A stretch of DNA of 5,668 nucleotides from Alphaproteobacteria bacterium (GTDB lineage: Bacteria > Pseudomonadota > Alphaproteobacteria > RF32 > CAG-239): the NCBI GenBank assembly GCA_003542415.1, contig DPKR01000129.1:1-5668 (forward strand), written 5' to 3'. Shown piece after piece: positions 1 through 4,791 of this stretch. The position numbers were made by a program, and so were the translations under genes. The notes under the pieces were generated by a model. That model saw only the letters and a list, made by a program, of their open reading frames with translations. It searched no databases and was not told the origin of the DNA. Within the stretch, counting starts at the first letter, position 1; each line of letters opens with the position of its first letter.

Positions 1-17
1 AATCAAAGAATTTGTAG

Positions 18-53
18 ATCCCTTGACGTTTTTGCAAGGCAAAAACGAGGGAT
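18..53. repeat. Bulged palindrome (REP-like) overlapping the prepilin start codon
   Basis: The arms ATCCCT (18-23) and AGGGAT (48-53) pair, then a three-base bulge TGA (24-26), then CGTTTTTGC (27-35) pairs with GCAAAAACG (39-47) around the loop AAG. That gives 15 base pairs in 36 nt. There is no U-tract after it, so it is not a classical terminator. The outer ends (GATCC on one side, GGATGACA on the other) resemble short dispersed palindromes I recall from many bacterial genomes; this resemblance is from memory. The right arm contains both the GAGGG that would serve as Shine-Dalgarno sequence and the first two bases of the ATG, so in RNA it could hide the start of the downstream gene. Confidence 0.75.
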
Positions 54-663
54 GACAGAGTGTGGTGGGCGATCAATGGTTGAAATGCTCGGGGTTTTGG
101 CAATTATCGGTGTTTTGTCTGCCGGCGCGCTTGCAGGATATTCAAAAGCGATGTTTCGGCATCGTGTGAACCAAACAATTGATATTTTTCAAGGTGTGTT
201 GCAACGATTTGCAGAATTAGAGCAAAAAGGAATTGGACAAGGTGCTGAAATTTTTGGCGCTGATAATATTATTGAATATGGCTTGATGAAAAATTGTCAG
301 AAATTTAATGACGAAGAGTATTATGGAGGAGAATCGTGTAAATTGCAAATCGGAAGATTTGATGCCGATTTTAAAGATAGTACTGAGGGGTATGTTGAGG
401 GTGAATTTTATATCAGATTTTCAGATTCAAAATCATGTATGGCATTTTTATCTGCTGGATGGGAAAATGCTGTGCCGCTTGATTGGTGGAATCCTCACGG
501 AGCGATAGTAAGAACGAATCCATATAAAACGATATACGATCCCAATGGTGCTTATGGTGAAGCGATTACAAAAGTAGAAATGGGTAAGATGACTGAAGCT
601 TGCCAACAATGTGATGATGAGAATGGTTGCCAATTTATGCTTGTTGTTCATCAAGAGTTTTAG
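52..663 (+). CDS. Type IV prepilin-like / pseudopilin protein
   Basis: The predicted protein has 203 residues. Its N-terminus shows the class III signal of type IV prepilins: a very short leader MTECGG, a Gly at -1, Arg7 as +1, Glu11 as the conserved +5 glutamate, then a hydrophobic helix (about 12-30) followed by YSKAM. Such proteins are cleaved and N-methylated by prepilin peptidase and enter pili or type II secretion pseudopili. The rest is a soluble domain with Cys82, 96, 129, 184, 187 and 193; the C-terminal CQQC...C cluster may form disulfides. The ATG at 52 is chosen because a start at Met9 (76) would lose Gly-1. GAGGG lies directly against this ATG with no spacing, which is poor, and the frame stays open to the window edge without an ATG, GTG or TTG, so the true start could lie upstream. 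No other pilus gene is in view, so the exact role is unknown. Arg at +1 is unusual; Phe or Met is typical. Confidence 0.8.
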   Translation: MTECGGRSMVEMLGVLAIIGVLSAGALAGYSKAMFRHRVNQTIDIFQGVLQRFAELEQKGIGQGAEIFGADNIIEYGLMKNCQKFNDEEYYGGESCKLQIGRFDADFKDSTEGYVEGEFYIRFSDSKSCMAFLSAGWENAVPLDWWNPHGAIVRTNPYKTIYDPNGAYGEAITKVEMGKMTEACQQCDDENGCQFMLVVHQEF

Positions 664-671
664 TTTTTCTG

Positions 672-700
672 TTGCATTTTGATTGAAGGTTGGATATAAA
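672..700 (+). promoter_or_regulatory. Sigma-70-like promoter for ychF-copZ-copA
   Basis: A -35 box TTGCAT (672-677) and a -10 box TATAAA (695-700) are separated by 17 nt, the ideal spacing. The expected start of transcription is near 707, leaving a leader of about 25 nt with GGAG (721-724) seven bases before the ychF ATG. The tRNA-Asp promoter in this window uses the same -35 hexamer and the same spacing with TATAAG, which supports this as the local consensus. No obvious terminator separates the prepilin gene from this promoter, so some readthrough is possible. Confidence 0.65.
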
Positions 701-731
701 GCCCATATAAGAGATTCTATGGAGATTTAAA

Positions 732-1841
732 ATGGGTTTTAATTGTGGCATTGTAGGACTTCCAAACGTTGGTAAATCAACACTTTTTAATGCTTTAACG
801 CAAACGATTTCGGCACAGGCGGCAAATTTTCCGTTTTGCACGATTGAGCCAAACACCGGTCGTGTAGCTGTGCCGGATGAACGGCTTGATAAATTAGTTG
901 AAATAGTAAAGCCAAAAAATGTTGTGCCGACACAATTGGAGTTTGTAGATATTGCAGGGCTCGTCAAAGGTGCCTCAAAAGGTGAGGGTCTTGGCAACCA
1001 ATTCTTGGCAAATATCAGAGAAACAGATGCGATTATTCATGTTTTACGTTGTTTTGAAAATGACAACATCACGCACGTTGAAGGCTCGGTTGACCCGATA
1101 AGAGATGCCGAAATCGTTGAAACGGAATTGATGCTCGCAGATCTTGAAAGCTTAGAAAAGCGCATTGAGCAGGTTGTGAAAAAAGCGCGTGGTGGCGACA
1201 AAGAAGCAATCACCCAAAAAGCCGTGATTGAGCCGATTATTGAGGCCTTAAAAGCCGGAAAGCCTGCAAGGACGGCGGCACCGTCAGAAAGCCAAAAAGA
1301 CGAATATAAGCAATATAAAATGCTTCAGCTGTTGACATCAAAGCCTGTGTTATATGTTTGCAATGTTGATGAAGAATCTGCCGCAACAGGCAACAAATTC
1401 TCAGAAGCCGTTTTCAAAAAAGCAGCTGATGAAAACGCCAAAGCCGTGATTATATCTGCTGAAATTGAATCTGAAGTGGCCCAGCTCGAGGACGAAGCCG
1501 AAAAAAAGGAATTTTTGGAAACGTTAGGCTTAAAAGAAACGGGTCTTGCAAAAATCATTAAAGCCGGTTATGCGCTTTTGGGGCTTCAAACCTATTTCAC
1601 CGCAGGGCCGAAAGAAGTGCGCGCATGGACATTTTTGAAAGGCTATAAAGCGCCGCAGTGTGCCGGTATTATTCACTCTGATTTTGAGCGCGGGTTCATC
1701 AGGGCAGAAACAATTTCTTATGATGATTATGTGAAATTCGGTGGAGAACAGGCTTGCAAAGAAGCCGGAAAAATTCGCTCGGAAGGCAAAGAATATGTTG
1801 TGCAAGACGGCGATATTATGACGTTTTTATTCAATGTTTAA
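732..1841 (+). CDS. ychF: Redox-regulated ATPase/GTPase YchF (Obg family, OLA1-type)
   Basis: The protein has 369 residues, close to the 363 of E. coli YchF, and looks intact. The Walker A/G1 motif GLPNVGKS is at 9-16. The G2 region contains NFPFCTIEPN, whose Cys36 matches the redox-sensitive Cys35 of the E. coli protein. G3 is DIAGLVKG at 73-80, followed by the glycine-rich GEGLGNQFL. The G4 position reads NVDE (211-214) rather than NKxD, the hallmark that makes YchF prefer ATP over GTP. A coiled-coil insertion covers about 130-200 and a C-terminal TGS domain about 285-369, ending in GDIMTFLFNV. YchF/OLA1 proteins bind ribosomes and are linked to translation and the oxidative stress response. 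The ATG has a good Shine-Dalgarno GGAG at 721-724. The common neighbour pth is not upstream here; instead copper genes follow 11 nt downstream. Confidence 0.97.
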   Translation: MGFNCGIVGLPNVGKSTLFNALTQTISAQAANFPFCTIEPNTGRVAVPDERLDKLVEIVKPKNVVPTQLEFVDIAGLVKGASKGEGLGNQFLANIRETDAIIHVLRCFENDNITHVEGSVDPIRDAEIVETELMLADLESLEKRIEQVVKKARGGDKEAITQKAVIEPIIEALKAGKPARTAAPSESQKDEYKQYKMLQLLTSKPVLYVCNVDEESAATGNKFSEAVFKKAADENAKAVIISAEIESEVAQLEDEAEKKEFLETLGLKETGLAKIIKAGYALLGLQTYFTAGPKEVRAWTFLKGYKAPQCAGIIHSDFERGFIRAETISYDDYVKFGGEQACKEAGKIRSEGKEYVVQDGDIMTFLFNV

Positions 1842-1852
1842 GGAAAAAAAAG

Positions 1853-2059
1853 ATGCAAGAAGCAAATTTAAAAGTTGAAGGGATGAGATGTCACGGTTGT
1901 GAGATGCGCGTGCAAAATGCACTTTTGAGCATTGAGGGTGTGAAAAATGTGAGCGCAAATTTTGAGCAAAAATCGGTTAATGTTCAATTTGAAGCACCGG
2001 CAAGCCTTGATGATATCAAAGAAAAAATTGATGATTTAGGCTTTGAGGTTATCCGCTGA
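1853..2059 (+). CDS. copZ: CopZ-like copper chaperone (single HMA domain)
   Basis: This 68-residue protein is one heavy-metal-associated domain (ferredoxin-like fold) and nothing else. The metal site is GMRCHGC (10-16), with Cys13 and Cys16 as the expected Cu+ ligands; His14 between them is a less usual filling than Thr/Ser-Ala. The ATG at 1853 is preceded by AAGGA at 1840-1844, eight bases away. A longer reading of the same frame back to 1754 would overlap ychF and add no domain, so I reject it. The gene sits 11 nt after ychF and 5 nt before copA, in a different frame from copA. Its likely role is to carry Cu+ in the cytoplasm to CopA. Mercury (MerP-like) or other soft-metal binding cannot be excluded from the motif alone, but it has no signal peptide, so it is not a periplasmic MerP. 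Confidence 0.88.
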   Translation: MQEANLKVEGMRCHGCEMRVQNALLSIEGVKNVSANFEQKSVNVQFEAPASLDDIKEKIDDLGFEVIR

Positions 2060-2064
2060 AAAAA

Positions 2065-4203
2065 ATGAAAAAAGCCATTCTTTCAATTGACGGTATGACC
2101 TGTAGTGCTTGTTCAAACGGGCTCGAGAAATATGTCAAAAAACAGAGCGGAGTTTTGAATGCATATGTCAATTTGGTGATGGCAACCTTAAATGTCGAAT
2201 ATGATGAAAGCGAACTCACGCTTGCTGATATTGAAAAGTTTGTGGCAGGCGCAGGTTTTAAAAGCTTGGGTGAGTTCAAAAAAATAGAGCCTCAAAAACA
2301 GCAAAAAAGCCAAAAAATAAAATTCATCCTTGGAGCAATTTTATTGCTTTTGATGATGTGGCTTTCTACGTTTGCAAACATTCAACCAACACATAAAGTT
2401 TGGGCTTTAAGTTTGCTTTGCATAGTCTTTTTATTTGAAGGCAGGGGCATTTTATCAAGCGGAGTTAAAAACTTGATACATTTAATGCCTAATATGGACA
2501 GCCTCATCACGCTCGGTGTGATGACAAGTTTTTTATATAGCTTGTATATTGCTGTTTTTGCCCCAACCGCGCCGGTTTATTTTGAGGGTGCGGCGATGAT
2601 TATATATTTTGTTTTGCTCGGGCGCATGATTGAGGGCGGTGCAAGGCAAAAAACGCTTGAGGCAGTGCAAAAGCTTGTGACAATCACGCCGGATTTTGCC
2701 GTGCTTTTAAAAAACGGGAAAGAGCAGAAAGTCACTTTAGATGAAGTTAAAAAAGGCGATGTTTTGGCTGTGTATGCAGGCGATAAGGCAGCCGTTGACG
2801 GGGTGATTGTTGAAGGCTCTGCCCATTTTGATGAATCGTTTATCACAGGGGAGAGCAAACCGGTTAAAAAGCAAATTGGTGATGCGGTGCTTGCCGGTTC
2901 GTTTAACTACGACGGATATGTACTTTGCAAAGCAAAAAACATAGGCAAACAATCAAGCGTTTCAAAGATTGTGCAAATGGTTGCAGAGGCCGCCGCTTCA
3001 AAGCCGAAAATTGCACGTGTGGCAGATGAGGTGGCGGGCTTGTTTGTGCCGATTATAATTGCTTTGGCACTCATGACGTTTATTTTTTATATGTGGCGTG
3101 GGGCGGATTTGAGTTTTGCTGTTGTCAAATTTGTGACAGTGTTGGTGGCAAGCTGCCCATGCGCTTTGGGGCTCGCAGTGCCGCTTGCGGTGATGATGGG
3201 TGAGGGACTTGCCTTAAAAGAAGGCATTTTAATTAAAAAAGCCGATGTTGTGGAACGCGCAAAAGATATCAATGCCGTCCTTTTTGACAAGACGGGAACG
3301 CTCACTGACGGCAAACCGAAAATTGCAAAAATTTTCAATTATTCTGATCTTTCAGATGAAGATTTAATCAAAACGGGGGCTGCGCTGGAGGAAAAATCGG
3401 CGCACCCGATTGCAAATGCTTTTAAGGCATATCTTTTTGAAAGAAAAACAAAAGCCGACCGTGTTGAAAAATTTGAAAATTTGGCAGGATTCGGCCTCAA
3501 AGGTGTTGTGGGCGGAAAAGAGGTGGCTTTGGGAAATGCCAAACTCTTAAAAGAATATGGATTGACGGCAAAATCAGGCGATGAAAAAGCCTTAACAAAT
3601 GAGCAAAACAGCATTGTTTATGTGGTAATTGACAGCAAGCTTTCAGGGCTCATCGGCATTAAAGATATGATCAAAAAAAATGTACCAGAAGTTATCAAGG
3701 CGCTTGAAAGCAAAAAAATTGAAGTTTGGATGTTAACGGGCGACAATGAAAGCACGGCGCAAAAAGTTGCTTCAAAAATCGGGATAAAAAATGTGATGGC
3801 AAATGTGTTGCCAAATCAAAAAACGCAAAAAGTGCACGAGCTCAAAAATGCGGGTTTTGCAGTGATGATGGCAGGAGACGGCATCAACGACAGCCCGGCT
3901 TTGACGGCTTCCGACATCGGTTTGAGCATAGACACAGGAACGGGAATTGCCGTTTCAAGTGCAGATGTGGTTTTGAAAAATGATAATTTAATGAGTATTG
4001 TCAAACTTTTTGACATCAGCGAAAAGACTTTGAAAATCATCAAACAAAATCTGTTTTGGGCATTTTTTTATAATGCACTGATGTTACCTGTTGCAATGGG
4101 ATTTTTTGCCCCCTTTGGCATTCAGCTTTCACCACATATGGCAAGCATTGCCATGATTTTAAGCTCAATGTTTGTGGTTGGAAATACGCTAAGATTGAGA
4201 TAA
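2065..4203 (+). CDS. copA: Cu+-exporting P1B-type ATPase CopA
   Basis: The protein has 712 residues, shorter than the 834 of E. coli CopA because it has a single N-terminal HMA domain (1-70, GMTCSAC with Cys13 and Cys16). About eight membrane helices follow the P1B pattern: two extra N-terminal helices (about 87-127), two at about 146-188, two at about 325-375 and two C-terminal (about 660-707). The actuator domain carries TGES (261-264). The transport site is CPC at 364-366. The phosphorylation site is DKTGT with Asp408, the nucleotide-binding domain has His-Pro at 447-448, and TGD (558-560) and GDGIND (604-609) complete the P domain. Tyr669-Asn670 and Met697...Ser701 in the last helices match the P1B-1 signature for Cu+/Ag+. 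The start lies 5 nt after the copZ stop, with only a distant GAGG (2045-2048) as Shine-Dalgarno, suggesting translational coupling. TGTG near 625 replaces the more common TGTD. Export of cytoplasmic copper is the expected role. Confidence 0.95.
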   Translation: MKKAILSIDGMTCSACSNGLEKYVKKQSGVLNAYVNLVMATLNVEYDESELTLADIEKFVAGAGFKSLGEFKKIEPQKQQKSQKIKFILGAILLLLMMWLSTFANIQPTHKVWALSLLCIVFLFEGRGILSSGVKNLIHLMPNMDSLITLGVMTSFLYSLYIAVFAPTAPVYFEGAAMIIYFVLLGRMIEGGARQKTLEAVQKLVTITPDFAVLLKNGKEQKVTLDEVKKGDVLAVYAGDKAAVDGVIVEGSAHFDESFITGESKPVKKQIGDAVLAGSFNYDGYVLCKAKNIGKQSSVSKIVQMVAEAAASKPKIARVADEVAGLFVPIIIALALMTFIFYMWRGADLSFAVVKFVTVLVASCPCALGLAVPLAVMMGEGLALKEGILIKKADVVERAKDINAVLFDKTGTLTDGKPKIAKIFNYSDLSDEDLIKTGAALEEKSAHPIANAFKAYLFERKTKADRVEKFENLAGFGLKGVVGGKEVALGNAKLLKEYGLTAKSGDEKALTNEQNSIVYVVIDSKLSGLIGIKDMIKKNVPEVIKALESKKIEVWMLTGDNESTAQKVASKIGIKNVMANVLPNQKTQKVHELKNAGFAVMMAGDGINDSPALTASDIGLSIDTGTGIAVSSADVVLKNDNLMSIVKLFDISEKTLKIIKQNLFWAFFYNALMLPVAMGFFAPFGIQLSPHMASIAMILSSMFVVGNTLRLR

Positions 4204-4211
4204 ATAAAATA

Positions 4212-4289
4212 TGACCTGCGGTCGCGTATCCTAACTCAGTATTTTCGCCAATAAAAAAATCCGCATCAAAGCGGACTTTTTTATTGGCG
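4212..4289 (+). repeat. 78-bp direct repeat, copy 1
   Basis: This runs from TGACCTGCGGTCGCG to TTATTGGCG and matches 4451-4528 at 76 of 78 positions; the only differences are AT versus GC at bases 17-18 of the repeat. Bases flanking the copies differ, so the borders are sharp. The left 34 bases are unstructured to my eye; the right 44 bases form the terminator hairpin. It begins 9 nt after the copA stop codon. Confidence 0.95.
4246..4289 (+). terminator. Bidirectional rho-independent terminator after copA
   Basis: The arms at 4246-4264 and 4271-4289 pair over 19 positions with one A/C mismatch, around the loop ATCAAA. The GC-rich core is TCCGC/GCGGA, flanked by an A-tract on the left and a T-tract (4277-4282) on the right, so it can act on transcripts from either strand. 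It is the first hairpin after copA and probably ends the ychF-copZ-copA transcript. Confidence 0.88.
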
Positions 4290-4308
4290 TTCGTTAAGGG
4301 CTCTTCTC

Positions 4309-4333
4309 AAATAAAAGTTTTCAACTTTTATTT
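4309..4333. repeat. Inverted repeat, 11-bp perfect arms
   Basis: AAATAAAAGTT (4309-4319) and AACTTTTATTT (4323-4333) are perfect reverse complements around the loop TTC. The stem is almost all A/T, unlike the neighbouring GC-core terminators, so it is a weak terminator at best. It is the first of three inverted repeats between the 78-bp copies. Confidence 0.8.
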
Positions 4334-4343
4334 TCGGTCACTC

Positions 4344-4396
4344 GTTTTGTAAATTTTGCAACGGTTGCTTATCGCGCCCTTGCAAAACAACAAAAC
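4344..4396. repeat. Two-segment inverted repeat with long loop
   Basis: GTTTTGT (4344-4350) pairs with ACAAAAC (4390-4396), and TTTTGCAA (4354-4361) pairs with TTGCAAAA (4380-4387). The two stems are separated by a small internal loop of 3 and 2 bases, and the apical loop is 18 bases. Fifteen pairs with two independent perfect segments are unlikely by chance, even in A/T-rich DNA. Confidence 0.7.
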
Positions 4397-4408
4397 TTCG
4401 CCATCGGC

Positions 4409-4440
4409 GCTAAAAACAACATTTTGAGGTTGTTTTTAGC
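4409..4440. repeat. Inverted repeat, 12-bp perfect arms
   Basis: GCTAAAAACAAC (4409-4420) and GTTGTTTTTAGC (4429-4440) pair perfectly around the 8-base loop ATTTTGAG. It is immediately preceded by a mini-hairpin sequence CGCCATCGGCG (4399-4409) and followed 10 bases later by the second 78-bp copy. Confidence 0.85.
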
Positions 4441-4450
4441 TTGATGCCCT

Positions 4451-4528
4451 TGACCTGCGGTCGCGTGCCCTAACTCAGTATTTTCGCCAATAAAAAAATC
4501 CGCATCAAAGCGGACTTTTTTATTGGCG
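4451..4528 (+). repeat. 78-bp direct repeat, copy 2, overlapping the tRNA-Asp 3' end
   Basis: This is the same sequence as 4212-4289 except for GC in place of AT at 4467-4468, in the same orientation and 239 bp further on. Its last five bases (4524-4528) lie inside the tRNA gene on the other strand, covering the encoded CCA, the discriminator base and the last acceptor base. A direct repeat that ends in a tRNA 3' end recalls integration-site duplications, but the overlap is short and the enclosed segment is only 161 bp. Confidence 0.95.
4485..4528 (-). terminator. Rho-independent terminator of tRNA-Asp (also bidirectional)
   Basis: This is the identical hairpin to that at 4246-4289. On the minus strand it reads GTCCGC, loop TTTGAT, GCGGAT and then a run of seven T (complement of 4492-4498), a good intrinsic terminator. 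The extended stem uses the CCA and discriminator of the tRNA as part of its 5' arm, so processing must open this outer stem to free the mature 3' end. Confidence 0.85.
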
Positions 4529-4600
4529 GGAGTGACGGGGCTCGGACCCGCGACCTTCTGCGTGACAGGCAGACGCTCTAACCAGCTGAGCTACACCCCC
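4524..4600 (-). tRNA. tRNA-Asp (anticodon GTC), CCA encoded
   Basis: The reverse strand folds into a full 77-nt cloverleaf. The acceptor stem is GGGGGTG (4594-4600) with CACTCCC (4528-4534), including one G-U pair. The D stem is GCTC/GAGC with GG in the loop. The anticodon stem is TCTGC/GCAGA and its loop CTGTCAC gives anticodon GTC (plus 4564-4566). The T stem is GCGGG/CCCGT. The discriminator is G73, correct for tRNA-Asp, and CCA is encoded (4524-4526). One oddity: the T loop reads TCCGAGC, so position 55 is C (plus-strand G at 4545) instead of the nearly invariant U that becomes pseudouridine. All stems are intact, so the gene is probably functional. Confidence 0.96.
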
Positions 4601-4613
4601 AAAAGATGAAACT

Positions 4614-4642
4614 CTTATACATAACAAAAAAAATAAATGCAA
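4614..4642 (-). promoter_or_regulatory. Promoter of tRNA-Asp
   Basis: On the minus strand a -35 box TTGCAT (plus 4637-4642) and a -10 box TATAAG (plus 4614-4619) lie 17 nt apart. Transcription would start near 4606-4608, a few bases before the tRNA 5' end at 4600. The -35 hexamer and spacing equal those of the ychF promoter at 672-700. Confidence 0.75.
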
Positions 4643-4665
4643 GACTTTTTTTTAAAAATTTAGAA
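4643..4665 (-). promoter_or_regulatory. UP-element-like A/T tract upstream of the tRNA promoter
   Basis: Directly upstream of the -35 box, the minus strand is an A/T block with AAATTTTT followed by eight A and then GTC. Such A/T tracts bind the alpha subunit C-terminal domain of RNA polymerase and boost stable-RNA promoters. Since the whole intergenic space is A/T-rich, position is the main support. Confidence 0.4.
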
Positions 4666-4678
4666 AAAATTTAGAAAA
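4657..4678. repeat. Perfect tandem duplication of an 11-bp A/T-rich unit
   Basis: AATTTAGAAAA occurs twice head to tail (4657-4667 and 4668-4678), and the 11-bp period extends three more bases to the left. A period near one helical turn puts the A-tracts on the same face, which favours intrinsic bending or paired protein binding. It lies between the divergent tRNA-Asp and peptidase promoters. Confidence 0.8.
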
Positions 4679-4680
4679 TG

Positions 4681-4720
4681 TGGATATAAAGCCTTAAGAT
4701 TATGTCTTAAAGAGTATAAC
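4681..4720 (+). promoter_or_regulatory. Candidate promoter and dyad for the peptidase gene
   Basis: TGGATATAAAGCC (4681-4693) is identical to 691-703, where TATAAA is the proposed -10 box of ychF. Here no good -35 hexamer is found 16-18 bases upstream. TTAAGA (4694-4699) and TCTTAA (4705-4710) form a 6-bp dyad with a 5-base centre, followed by a second -10-like TATAAC (4715-4720). A regulator could bind the dyad just downstream of the first -10 box. Weak evidence; TTGATT (4721-4726) with GAGAAT 17 bases on is another option. Confidence 0.35.
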
Positions 4721-4791
4721 TTGATTATCTACTTGAAAAAAATGAGAATTTAAGGCAAATTTAAGCAAAAGATTTTGAAGGTTTGAAAACA

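Larger units (their letters stand above)
4204..4523. other. Gene-free, palindrome-rich convergent intergenic region
   Basis: About 320 bases separate the end of copA (+) from the end of tRNA-Asp (-). I see no convincing coding frame. The space is filled by two direct copies of a 78-bp sequence at its edges and three inverted repeats between them, with short GC-richer linkers such as CGGTCACTCG, TTCGCCATCGGCG and CCTGCGGTCGCG. The ends serve as transcription terminators for the two converging units. The purpose of the central 161 bases is unknown; it could be a REP-like array, a scar of an excised element or a structured RNA. Confidence 0.7.

Noticed and set aside
640..690. Terminator after the prepilin gene
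   Set aside because: Only a 4-bp CTTG/CAAG pairing is present before the T-rich stretch, too weak to call.
635..997. Minus-strand open frame across the prepilin-ychF junction
   Set aside because: It runs antisense to the strongly conserved YchF G domain and through the ychF promoter, and has no recognisable motif.
1754..1852. Upstream extension of the copZ frame into ychF
   Set aside because: The added residues overlap the conserved YchF TGS domain in another frame and add no domain, while the ATG at 1853 has a well-spaced AAGGA and starts right at the HMA domain.
2057..2067. Frameshift fusing copZ and copA through the A-run
   Set aside because: The TGA stop precedes most of the A-run, copA has its own ATG 5 nt on, and both proteins are complete domains, so two separate genes are simpler.
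4230..4480. Integron attC-like site, suggested by CCTAAC and GTTAAGG near the hairpins
   Set aside because: The core sites do not fit RYYYAAC/GTTRRRY, and the arms do not form the bulged attC stem; no integrase or cassette is present.
4212..4528. CRISPR array, because of repeated sequence with spacers
   Set aside because: There are only two 78-bp copies with a single 161-bp interval, the repeat is a terminator, and no cas gene is seen.
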